Origin: Conchocele bisecta
Lineage: Eukaryota; Mollusca; Bivalvia; Lucinida; Thyasiridae
Reading direction: 5' to 3'
NCBI GenBank assembly: GCA_029237695.1
Contig: CM055278.1
Span: forward strand, 78,451,817 to 78,515,816
Length of the DNA: 64,000 bases
Shown: in pieces, positions 27,101-39,100 of the stretch
Numbering within the stretch: position 1 is the stretch's first letter
Layout: every line of letters starts with the position of its first letter
Position numbers and translations under genes: made by a program
The notes under the pieces: generated by a model
The model's database searches: none
The model's input: the letters and a program-made list of their open reading frames with translations, nothing else
What the model was told of the DNA's origin: nothing

Positions 27101-30100
27101 TGCAGATTAACTCGACCCAGATTAACTAAATTGTTACACCACTGCCCACGCCCCCGGCGCATGTACACGTGACAACTGGCCTTGTTTCGCTACATCATAA
27201 TTGAGCCAGTGCATGAGATAATCAAATTTATTATATAACTGAGATTTTCGCCGAGAATGATTTGACTTTTTTCTGCAAATATATCGGAAAGTTGATAACA
27301 TTTTCAGAGCAAATGCGTAATAATTACTAATTTAATATTCGTCAACATTCGATATCGTTTACAGAAAATGTACACTATTATAGATTCATCTTCGTCGAAA
27401 ATCTCACGTGATAAGCCTGATTACCTCATGAACTGGCACAGTATTATAACACGTCGGGCAAAACATGTCTATACAGGTCTGTGGTGTTGAAAGGGTTAAC
27501 TCAAACCCACAGGTGGAATAGTCGGACGTGTGACACAAAGAAAATGACCATTACAAAAATATCCATTACCCCACCCACTTGATCTCGTTCTATTATTAAC
27601 GTCATGTACAGTATGATACCAGGTGGGTGGGATAATGGGATTTTTTTAATAGGCATTTATTTTGATGTCACAGGTCCGAGTCTTCCACCTGTGCTCATCT
27701 TATGAGTAAACACAGTTTGCAACGCACGAGCTTGTCACGTGGCGTTGCAGCTGATGGAACAGGATATCGGTCATTGGGTCATTGCGTCATCGAATGCACT
27801 TTTTAGCTCACCTGAGCGAAGCTCATGTGAGCTATTGTTACCGCAATGTGTCCGTCGTCCGTCGTCGTCCGTGAACATTTTCAAACGTTTTCTCCTCAGT
27901 AACCATTGGGCCTATAGTCACCAAACTTCATGATCATGGTCCTTAGGTAGGGGGATTACAAAATTGTTAAAATGACGTCATTGCGTAATCCAAGATGGCC
28001 GCCGTCTAAAAATAGCACAAATTCTTCAAAAATCTTCTTCTCAAGAACCGCCAACCGGATTTCGACAAAACTTGGTAGGAATGATCGATGTACAATGCTC
28101 TTTCAAAGTTGTTACAATGGTGACCCTGGGGTCAAAACTGGGCGATTGGCGTCAAATTTTATTTTTGACCGAATATGGTCATGTCATATATCAAATTGAA
28201 GGTATCAAAGAGGCGATCACTCTGGTGCATTTTTTGTCGAAATCTGATGGTTATGTCATCCAAGATGGCCGCCAAAAGGTCAAAAGGTCGTTCTTTTGTT
28301 AGAGATTTCAAAATTCTTCTTCACATGAATCGCTTGGCCCATGGTAGCCAAACTTAAAAGTTATGGTCCATGGGTGAAGCCTTTTCAGATTTGTTAAAAT
28401 GGAGGTCATCGCTAATCCAAGATGGCCGCCGTCTAAAAATAGCATAAATTCTTAAAAAATCTTCTTCTAATGAACCGCTAGCCAGATTTCGACGAAACTT
28501 GATAGGAATGATCAATGTACAATGCTCTTTCAAAGTTGTTAAAATGGTGACCCCGGGGTCAAAAATGGGCGTGGCCTGTGGGGTCAAATTGGGGTCAAAT
28601 TTTATTTTTGACCGAATATGATCATGTCATATATCGAATTGAACGTATCAAAGAGGCGATCACTCTGGTGCATTTTTGTCGAAATCTGATGGTTATGTCA
28701 TCCAAGATGGCCGCCAAAAGGTCAAAAGGTCGTTCTTTTATTAGAGATTTCAAAATTCTTCTTCACATGAATCGCTTGGCCCATGGTAGCCAAACTTAAA
28801 AGTTATGGTCCATGGGTGAAGCCTTTTCAGATTTGTTAAAATGGAGGTCATCGCTAATCCAAGATGGCCGCCGTCTAAAAATAGCATAAATTCTTAAAAA
28901 ATCTTCTTCTCTTGAACCGCTAGCCGGATTTCGACGAAACTTGGTAGGAATGATCAATGTACAATGCTCTTTCAAAGTTGTTAAAATGGTGACCCCGGGG
29001 TCAAAAATGGGCGTGGCCCGTGGGGTCAAATTGGGTCAAATTTTATTTTTGACCGAATATGGTCAAGTCATATATCGAATTGAAGGTATCAAAGAGGCGA
29101 TCACTCTGGTGCATTTTTTGTCGAAATCTGATGGTTATGTCATCCAAGATGGCCGCCGAAAGGTCAAAAGGTTGTTCTTTTATTAGAGATTTCAAAATTC
29201 TTCTTCACATGAACCGCTTGGCCCATGGTAGCCAAACTTAAAAGTTATGGTCCATGGGTGAAGCCTTTTCAGATTTATTAAAATGGAGGTCATCGCTAAT
29301 CCAAGATGGCCGCCGTCTAAAAATAGCATAAATTCTTAAAAAATCTTCTTCTCATGAACCGCCAGCCGGATTTCGACGAAACTTGGTAGGAATGATCAAT
29401 GTACAATGCTCTTTCAAAGTTGTTAAAATGGTGACCCCGGGGTCAAAAATGTGCGTGGCCCGTGGGGTCAAATTGGGGTCAAATTTTATTTGTGACCGAA
29501 TATGGTCATGTTATATATCAAATCGAAGGTATCAATGAGGCGATCACTCTGGTGAATTTTTTGTCGAAATATGATGGTTATGTCATCCAAGATGGCCGCC
29601 GAAAGGTCAAAAGGTCGTTCTTTTATTAGAGATTTAAAAATTCTACTTCACATGAACCGCTTGGCCCATGGTAGCCAAACTTCACAGTTATGGTCCATGG
29701 GTGAAGCCTTTTCAGAATTGTTATAATGGAGGTCATCGCTAATCCAAGATGGCCGCCGTCTAAAAATAGCACAAATTCTTAAAAAATATTTTTCTCATGA
29801 ACCACTGGCCCGATTTCGACGAAACTTGGTAGGAATGATCGATGTACAATGCTCTTTTAAAGTTGTGAAAATGGTGACCCCGGGGTCAAAAATGGGCGCG
29901 GCCCGTGGGGTCAAATTTTATTTTTGACCGAATATGGTCATGTCATATATCAAATTGAAGGTATCGATGAGGCGATTGCTCTGGCGCAATATTTGTCGGA
30001 ATCGGATGATTATGTCATCCATGATGGCCGCCAAAAGGTCCATTTATTTGAGATTTTGAACGTCTTTTTCTCAGGAACCACATGGCCGATGCTGGCCAAA

Positions 30101-33100
30101 CTTCATAGGAAGTTCCGATCCTTGGGTGAAGCATTTTCAGATTTGGTAAAATGAGAGTCATCGCTTAATCCAAGATGACCGCCGTCTAAAAATAGCACAA
30201 TTTTTTTAAAACACATGAACTCAATGTCACATTCTCCTCTGGTGTTCCTGGAGTCAGGTGAGCGAATTAGGGTCGTCATGGCCCTCTTGTTTCTACACGC
30301 GTTTACAATAATGGATTGCACGGACCTGTGTAGATCTACATTCTACATGAACATGATGAATAAATAAAACATGACGTTAACAATTCTTGGATTCAATATA
30401 TTCATTACATGCGAAGATAACAGTGAAAACTTATGGCATAGTATAGGCATTGGCGACGTCGTTCATTCGCAGTCACAGTGTGTGTACACTGTACATGTAT
30501 TTTTTGTTGACATTATGATGCGTCTTGGGCGAGAACGGATACAGCATGGTTCGGATAAGCAACACGGAAGGTTGTATGTCGCCGGACTTCCGTGTACTAA
30601 CGGGGTCGCACTGTACAAAGTTTAATGAAACGGCCCTGTAACGCGAAATGTTTCACGTCAAAATTGACGCTGGATTCCTGGGGCCTGTTTCACTAAACTT
30701 TCTACGACTAAATTGTTCATAAGTGCAAATTTAGGATCGTCTGAACATTTCAATTAATTTATTTACATTTAATAATTCGTACAAAGTTTAGTAAAACGGC
30801 CCTCAGATTCCCATTTAGCTGCATGCAGGAAATACTTTAGTTTAGTCTTGTATGCGCCGATTACTAGACGAAGAATGTGTTTATGCGATAGCTCTAAGTG
30901 GAGCTCAGTGGCATCTTATGGTGTTTTTTTTCGATGAGAAACATTTTACGCTAGTGTGGAGTGCAGCACCTGTAGCCGATTTCACCAAAATTGCTAAGCA
31001 TACGTATCTAGCTAAGTATACTTTGAGGGAGTAATCATTTATTATTCCCGAAATGCATTATTTCATATAGAACTAAGACTGAATATATTTGATGATTAAA
31101 AGTATGCAGAATTGTTATACTCAATTTATTACAGCCAAAAAAAAATCAGAAATATGATTTTGTCGGAAAATATTTTATTTCATTAAATAAAAACTAATAA
31201 ATTTATCCTTAAATTCAAAATTCCTCCCTCAAAGTGTACTTCGCAAGAAATCGGCTACAGTGAATAAGAGCAAGCGCAATGTGAAATATGATCCGGCTGC
31301 CTGGTGTCTACCACTTAACCCTAAATAACTGGATTCAACTGAGATATGTTCATTTTCCAACCAATCCAATCGTCACAAAATGATATGCAAATTAATAAAA
31401 TATCTTTGTACAAACATTTTTAGATATCATGGGGCCGCGTACGATTAAAATGCAAATTTAGGATATATTACTGGACGAATTGCTTGAATATTTGGACGCT
31501 TGATGTGAGCATTGGAAACAGACTCATGCCGCCATTAACATGGCCTTGACCTTTTTTGCCTTCATATCTTTGCGGAAACATTTAACATTTTGTTTGCGTC
31601 TAAAAGTTTGTACAAGCCTCTTCATCATGGTATAACTTTAATATTACTTGACGGATTGGTTCAATATTTGGATACTTGATACATGTAAGCATTTGGAACA
31701 CACCCATGCTGCCATTAACATGACCATGACTATTTTGACCTTCACATGGTTGTGGAAACACTTAGCCATTTTTTTATGTCGGAAAGTTTCTTCAACCTTG
31801 ACATTTTTCATATTTTAATTCTACACTTCTCGACGATTTTTGTGATGCTTTCTTTAGCACATGTAACGGTCATGTGCCTCGACAGGCGCAACACCGCTTC
31901 CGTGGCGGAATTCTTGTTGAACATAGGCTGCATATGCAGTCTATGCTCAATAAATGTAAATCCAATATTTGTTTACAATAAAACATTGTTCATGTGAAAT
32001 TTACAGACTATCATAATTTTGCACTGACGGACATTTTAGTCGTACAAAGTTTAGTGAAACGGCCCCAGGTTCATTACCCAAGTCTGGGAAATGCGTAGGA
32101 ATTTTCAGGTAAAATGTGATGCTAAATCATGGACTTGTTACTATTTAAAGAACACAGACTTGTTTACATTGCGTCATCGCACGACGGCATTTTGGAATTT
32201 GACCAATGAAATGTAGGTTTCTAATACGGATTGGCCTTAATTCATTGTATCAACGTCAATGCTGTTTGCGTGGGTGGCAGGTGGGAGCACGCGATGGGTA
32301 ATTTAACGATCGGGGTTCATCCTTACCGGAATCCCGACTGGAGACCTGGTTTGACCCTCACATACGTCTTTGGCATTTTGTATGTGACAGTTGAATCTGG
32401 TTATACCCCTTATAAGAGTAATCCTACGGTATTACTTTTAAATAGGGGAAGAGGCCAAGTGACTTTGGTGCGGTATGGACCTGGCACCAGGTCAGGTTAT
32501 TCTAATTTCTGGGCTGAATATGTTGTATCTCGATGTAAATATTCTGTTCTGATTTTGGGATTTTCCCCCCAATGCAGCAGGTTAAAACGGGATCGAACCT
32601 GTTTGTCCGGCCTTACATGACCTTAGCTGTTGATAGGCCGTTAAACACCAATAAACAAACAAACAATGCCGTTTGCCCGGCCTAACATGACCTTAGCTGT
32701 TGATAGTCCGTTAAACACCAATAAACAAACAAACAAATCCAATATTTGTTTAAAAGAAAACATTGTTAATATGAAATTTCCATCATAATTTTGTACTTAC
32801 AAACATTTTAGTGAACCGGCCCCAGGTTCATCACCCAAGTCGGGGAAATACGTAGGAATTTTCAGGCTCGGCAAGGAATTCCTTCTTTTTCTGAATGGTG
32901 CATTGTATCAACGTCAATGCCTGATACACCATTTTATCAGGTAGCGAGCTTTATAGTGGCCGACACGTACTGACTGATATCATATTGCTGTATCAGGCAT
33001 TGACCCGATACGAATATCCGGGTTACAAGAAATTGAAAACTGACGTTTCATTGGCCGAACTGCATCGCATGACGTTACCGAATTACGTCAGTCGCAGAAA

Positions 33101-36100
33101 TCGCGATGGGTCAAAATGCGATGCCTCGTAATACTGGGCTCGCTCGAAATAGCGTCGCGGTCCTCATAATTTTATGTTTAATGTAGTTTAAATGCGATGG
33201 CTCAAAATGCAACTCCTCGAAAAGTGTGATCACTCGAAACAGTTTTCAAGTCCCGCGGACACATTTCTCGCTATTTTGCTACATGATGGCTCGAAAATTT
33301 TGTCCAAGTCTGTGTTTGCCTAATTTCCACACCTTCGTGTCCGATTTATTGCGATCCAAGGTCGAGCCGCGCTCTACCTGTCTGTGAAATGTTATTTCTT
33401 GCAGTTAATCAATTTGATCGTTACCGTTGTTGAGTGCGACAGTTTTAAAATTGAATTGAACAATTGCTATCTTATTGCGTTGTTGTTTCGTGTCACATAA
33501 CAACTAAATGATAGAGGCGATTTATTAAATATTCTGGGCCTTGGCCACTCCGAGCATGTCGTAAATGGTCGTTTTTTGTTGTAACTCCCAGGTGAACCCC
33601 AGCACCCGAGTTGCACACAAGCACAGTCGTTGCTCGGGTCCAACTCAACTTGGAGCTATCGTAACCCGCCACACGGCATGGGTTCGATATGAGTTACTTG
33701 AGTAAGGTTCAAAGGTAAAATTCTGTAACTCGAGTTGGAACTCTGCTTGTTCCAGTGATACTAGCGTTATTCGAGTTGCTACCCGGGAGTTACAACAAAA
33801 AACGCACATTGATAATTCAGAAATTGTACTGAAATTCCGAGCAGCCAGCGCATTCAGATCAGGGCCTGAATTATTTACCATGGAGTTATCCGTGATGCAT
33901 ATAACAAAACGTTAAGCCCTAACCAAGTTACATTTGTCTGCAAGTTACCAGCGTTTACAATGGTCACATACTAAGTAAAGCACCTTTTGTTGCGTCGGAA
34001 CATTTTAAGAGACAACTGGTTCCCAATTTTATTAGACACCATGCACCAACGTCTTGAGCTAGGCCCATACACCACTGTTTCGAGTGACGTCGCAACCAGC
34101 TACGACATTACTATTTGCACCGCTATTTACAGTAAATAGTGGAGTCTTTCTCTTTTTTTGTAAAAAGTTTAATATTAATTTCACATGCTGACCTAAATCT
34201 GCAAATAAACACTATAATCAGCTAAACATGGATACACTCTATTGTGCTACGTCGTTCCGAAATCCGACGGGTACAGTAGTCAACAAATATACCAAAATCG
34301 CGAGATTCCAACACTCAAAAAGAAATGTACAGGCCCGTGGGCTTTCGAGCCGTCACGATTTCACTGTAGAATACCGTGCTAGTGTCTTGATATCAATTTT
34401 ATCAGTCGAGGCTAGAAAACATGTAGAAATTCCGAGGCTCACCGAGCAATTCCTACCATTTCCGAGCATGGTATTCTCTATTTGCTGACCATTATCGTGT
34501 GTTTGATCGGTGCACAGCCAGGTGAGTTATAGACTACCATCGCCCGTTTCAGATGAATTGTTCAAGGTGCACAAGCTGAAGCCAAACTCGCAGTGGCGCC
34601 AGCGTTACGATAATTACCTCAAGGCGATGCCGGGATATTACGTGCAGGTATGGCGGGGTATATCCACCAAATGTCTTGTGCAGGCATGAGAATCTTCAGT
34701 GTATCAGCTCAAGCTCCAGATAAGGAATTAGTAATTGAGTATTTTCATTCCATCATTTCTGAAGCAGTTCGGTATTTCAAAATTTTAATTGGGTAACATA
34801 AAATCACACTACTGTTTACACATCAACAGACAGCAATTATTGAATAGTTTGCTTAGAAATGAAAACATATCTTGGCATTTCATTAGAATTGTCTCCAAGG
34901 AATTCTAATGAAATACCAAGAACTGTTTACATGGAAAATAAGAAAAATATGCTATAGTTGTTGTCTGTTTATTCAGGGTTCGTACAGATTTGAAAAGTAC
35001 TTGAATTCTCTAGTGATAAATGAAAAGTACTTATTTTCTGAAAATCTGCTTGAAAAGTGCTTGAATTGAATCTTAGTACTTGAAAAGTGCTTAAGAAAAT
35101 GCCTTCGTGCTTAAAAAGTACTTGAATTTGAATAGAAAACATAAAAAGGTTAATCGCTAAAATTCGATGTTCGATGGGTCGAGTGTAAATTGTGAAGTGC
35201 TGATCGGTATTGGAAACTGCATGTTAAACTATTCGTGGTATCGGCAAACCCGCTGCGTATCGGCAAAACCGTGCGCGGTTCTGGTTTTAAACTGGTCCAA
35301 TATGAGCCTCGTTCTGAATGGTTAATGGCGACGTGCGTGAACGCTACACTGCGTTTTCACAATGGGGAAAAATGTATTCAACCGTATCTGGATAAGCTGC
35401 TTTAAGTGGGTTAAAGAAGCGCCCGATAGGCACAAAGCCTATTGTACTGTATGTCGGAAAGAAATTGATATTGTGCTTGAAAAAATAATAATTGTACTTG
35501 AAAAGTGCTTGAAAAGTGCTTGAATTTTATCATGTCATGTCTGTACGAACCCTGTTATTGTTTTCTGTAGCATGATAAAGGTACCACAAAATTGTTATTG
35601 CTTTTTGATACTCGCTACTTCTGATTTCAATTGGGTTTTTGGCAATTGTAATATGGTATTTAAGCAAATACGCAGCTTATCTGCAGCTCTGTCAGTTGAT
35701 TTCAGATGATTTTGTTTTCACAATGATTCAGAATCAATCTGGTATGTTCAAATTTGATACTTTTACAAGTGGGGTGAGGGGGTTTCTGTGGATTTTCAGA
35801 TGTTTTTAGCGACAGCCATTTTCAAGCCTGCTTGTACTAATGCCAGTTCCAAGAAGGGCCGTGGCCTTGCGGATATGACATTGGACTTCAATACTGGAGG
35901 TTGTGAGTTAATCCTCACCCCAGCCGTGAAAAAAAACTTACATACTGGTCTGTCGGACGAGACTTTAAACTGTGGGCCCGTCACTATATGACCTTAGCTG
36001 TTGCTGGGGTGTTAACCCTTTTCATGCATGTTAGAACACCTAACTTCCAATCCCTCCTAGGTTGTGGGTTGAAACCTCGCCTTAGGCATCAAAAATACTT

Positions 36101-39100
36101 TCATAGTATTTACAACCCACTGGTCTGTCGGATGATACTTTAAACTGTGGTCTCGTCTCCATATGACCTTAGCTGTTGGTGGGACGTTAAACCGATTCAC
36201 TTTCACTTTCATATATGTTTGGGATATGGGTCGAATACCAGGCATTCTTCTACCTGAATGATGTTAAGAGAAGTCAGGTTCCACAATCACTGATAGATCT
36301 TGGTAGTCCAATAAATTTGGATTTCTAATATTCAACTGCATTCATACCTTGCAGGTGTTACGACGATGTGCACACACGTTATACACACATTCTCCGGTTG
36401 ACATTTATTTGATTTTGATGTACCTCTTCTAATTCGATTCATTCATGACTTTCAGACATGTTTTGTCTGAAAAACAATCCTCTAGTTTCAAGATTGATGT
36501 TGTAAAATAATTGGCTTCATTTTTGTTTTATGTCTGAATCTAGGAAATGAAATGAAAACACTTTTTATTTTAAAGTTTATGTTGCTGTTAATCGGACATA
36601 TTGTGGTTAAAATTGATTCGAGGTGACTTTATTATCCCCTCGCCGGTAGGGCTTTCCCAAAACCAATTGTATCCAAATACATTGATACTGTGAACTTCAT
36701 ATGAAAAGACACGTGCATGCTATTCTATTTTGATCAAGTAAAAACAAGTTGTGTGAATATTTGTGGTTATTGTGATATTGTCTCCGGCAGCCGTTGAAGC
36801 GGGCGCTGTCACGTATGGGGGCCCAAAACCTCATCCCGGAGAGCATGGACGTCAACTGCCTCAGCTACAGCGTGATCACCTACCTCAAGAAGCTGAAGAA
36901 CCAGGCGAAGATGGAGATGGACCGGCTCGTCGCGTCAGTCGGCACCAAGGCTCCGCCCCACGAGGGAATCACAGTCTGCTCCAGGTACGTACAATACGAT
37001 GTCCGGGGGATACAATGTCCCGGGGTACAATGTCAGGGGTACGATATCCGGGGGTACAATGTCCCGGGGGTACAATGTCCTGGGGGTACAATGTCCCGGG
37101 GTACAATGTCCGCGGGTACAATGTCCGGGGGTACAATATCCACGGGTACAATGTCCCGGGGTACAATGTCCCGGCGTACAATGTCCGGGGTACAATGTCC
37201 CGGAGGTACAATGTCCGGGGGTACAATGTCCGGGGTACAATATCCGGGGTACAATGTCCGGGGGTACAATTTCCCGGGGTACAATGTCCGGGTTACAATG
37301 TCCCGGGGTACAATGTCCGGGGGTACAATATCCCGGGGTACAATGTCCGGGGTACAATGTCCGGGGTACAATGTCCTGGGGTACAATATCCGGGGGTACA
37401 ATATCCGCGGGTACAATGTCCGGGGGTACAATATCCCGGGGTACAATGTCCGGGGTACAATATCCGGGGGTACAATGTCCGGGGTACAATGTCCGGGGTA
37501 CAATGTCCGGGGTACAATATCCGGGGGTACAATATCCGGGGGTACAATGTCCGGTGTACAATATCCGAGGTACAATGTCCGGGGTACAATGTCCGGGGTA
37601 CAATATCTGGGGGTACAATGTCCGGGGTACAATATCCGCGGGTACAATGTCCGGGGGTACAATATCCGGGGGTACAATGTCCGGGGTACAATATCCGCAG
37701 GTACAATTTCTCGGGGTACAATATCCCGGGGTACAATATCCGCGGGTATAATGTCCGGGGTACAATATCCGGGGGTACAATGTCCGGGGTACAATATCCG
37801 CGGGTACAATGTCCGGGGGTACAATGTCCCGGGGTACAATGTCCGGGGGTACAATTTCCCGGGGTACAATGTCCGGGGTACAATATCCGGGGGTACAATG
37901 TCCGGGGTACAATGTCCCGGGGTACAATATCCGCGGGTACAATGTCCGGGGGTACAATATCCCGGGGTACAATGTCCGGGGTACAATATCCGGGGGTACA
38001 ACGTCCGGGGTACAATGTCCGGGATACAATGTCCAGGGTACAATATCCGGGGTACAATATCCGGGGGTACAATATCCGGGGTACAATGTCCGGGGTACAA
38101 TGTCCGCGGGTACAATGTCCGGGGGTACAATGTCCGGGGTACAATATCCGGGGTACAATGTCCGGGGTACAATGTCCGCGGGTACAATGTCCGGGGGTAC
38201 AATGTCCGGGGGTACAATGTCCGCGGGTACAATGTCCGGGGTACAATGTCCGGGGTACAATATCTGGGGGTACAATATCCGCGGGTACAATGTCCGGGGG
38301 TACAATATCCGGGATCCGGGGGTACAATATCCGGGGTACAATGTATCCGCGGGTACAATGTCCGGGGGTACAATATCCGGGGGTACAATGTCCGGGGTAC
38401 AATATCCGGGGGTACAATGTCCCGGGGTACAATGTCCGGGGATACAACAATGGATACAATGTCCGGTAAACAGTTTTCAGGCAATCCTATTTGTACTCTG
38501 TATACATCGCACCCATCAAGTGTGTGTAACAAATATTTTGCTATGCCGTCGATCCATCCACAGTTATGCCCCTTTTTTATGCCACCGGGTTTCGAAGAAA
38601 CGGGTGGCATATAGTGTTTGAACCATCCGTCTGTCCGTCCGTCCGGGCACACATTAGGGTACTTATGTGGCTAGCCCCACAGGGTTATGGACTTAGTAAA
38701 GGATAGGGTTGGTTACAATTAGCCACCTAAAAAATCCTTTTATGTGGCTAAAAATCGTTTTATGTGGCTAATATTTAACATGTGATAAGCCACATAAGTA
38801 TAGTACTGTAAGAACGTCCGTCCGTCCGGGCAGGTATTCGAGAGTAAGGGGCCACGGGGCGGAGTTTAGCACAAAAGGTTCCTTTGAAATATCCGTCTGG
38901 CCCCTTATTCTATTCATAACAAAGGGCCATTTCCATTGTTCTAGAACAATGGAAATGGCCCCTTCCTCAATATTGTCCGCACGTCCGTCCATCCGTCCGT
39001 CCGTCCGTCCGTCCGTCACACTTTTCGGTTAACCACTTTGTCACAGTTTTTCAAATATGCTGCAGGTGGCATCCGCGTTCGACAGACGCATTTTTTGTTT

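Larger units (their letters stand above)
26674..30630. mobile_element. MITE-C copy holding three nested insertions
   Basis: Left end GGGGCACGTTTCACTAAACC and right end AAAGTTTAATGAAACGGCCC. The interior is broken by an S2 SINE (about 26698-26830) and, at a TA in TTTAGTTGTA, by a pogo-like element (27003-30613), itself broken by a 441-bp-array element. The MITE begins about 7 bp after the exon 7 border. Confidence 0.75.
34706..35691. mobile_element. MITE-B split by a hAT-like element
   Basis: AGCTCCAGATAAGGAATTAG at the left and CAGCTTATCTGCAGCTCTG at the right match the copy at 9659-10285. The central palindrome (TCATTAGAATTGTCTCC against GGAATTCTAATGA) is kept. A 581-bp element interrupts it at TTATT. 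Confidence 0.75.

Noticed and set aside
27972..30154. Recurring 60-80 codon frames, both strands
   Set aside because: They repeat once per 441-bp unit of a non-coding array and have no known domain.
36763..38652. Open frames of 250-606 codons on both strands
   Set aside because: They translate a 14/15-bp tandem repeat; several frames on both strands are open at once and the first part is exon 9 of INTS6, which splices to 40469 in phase.
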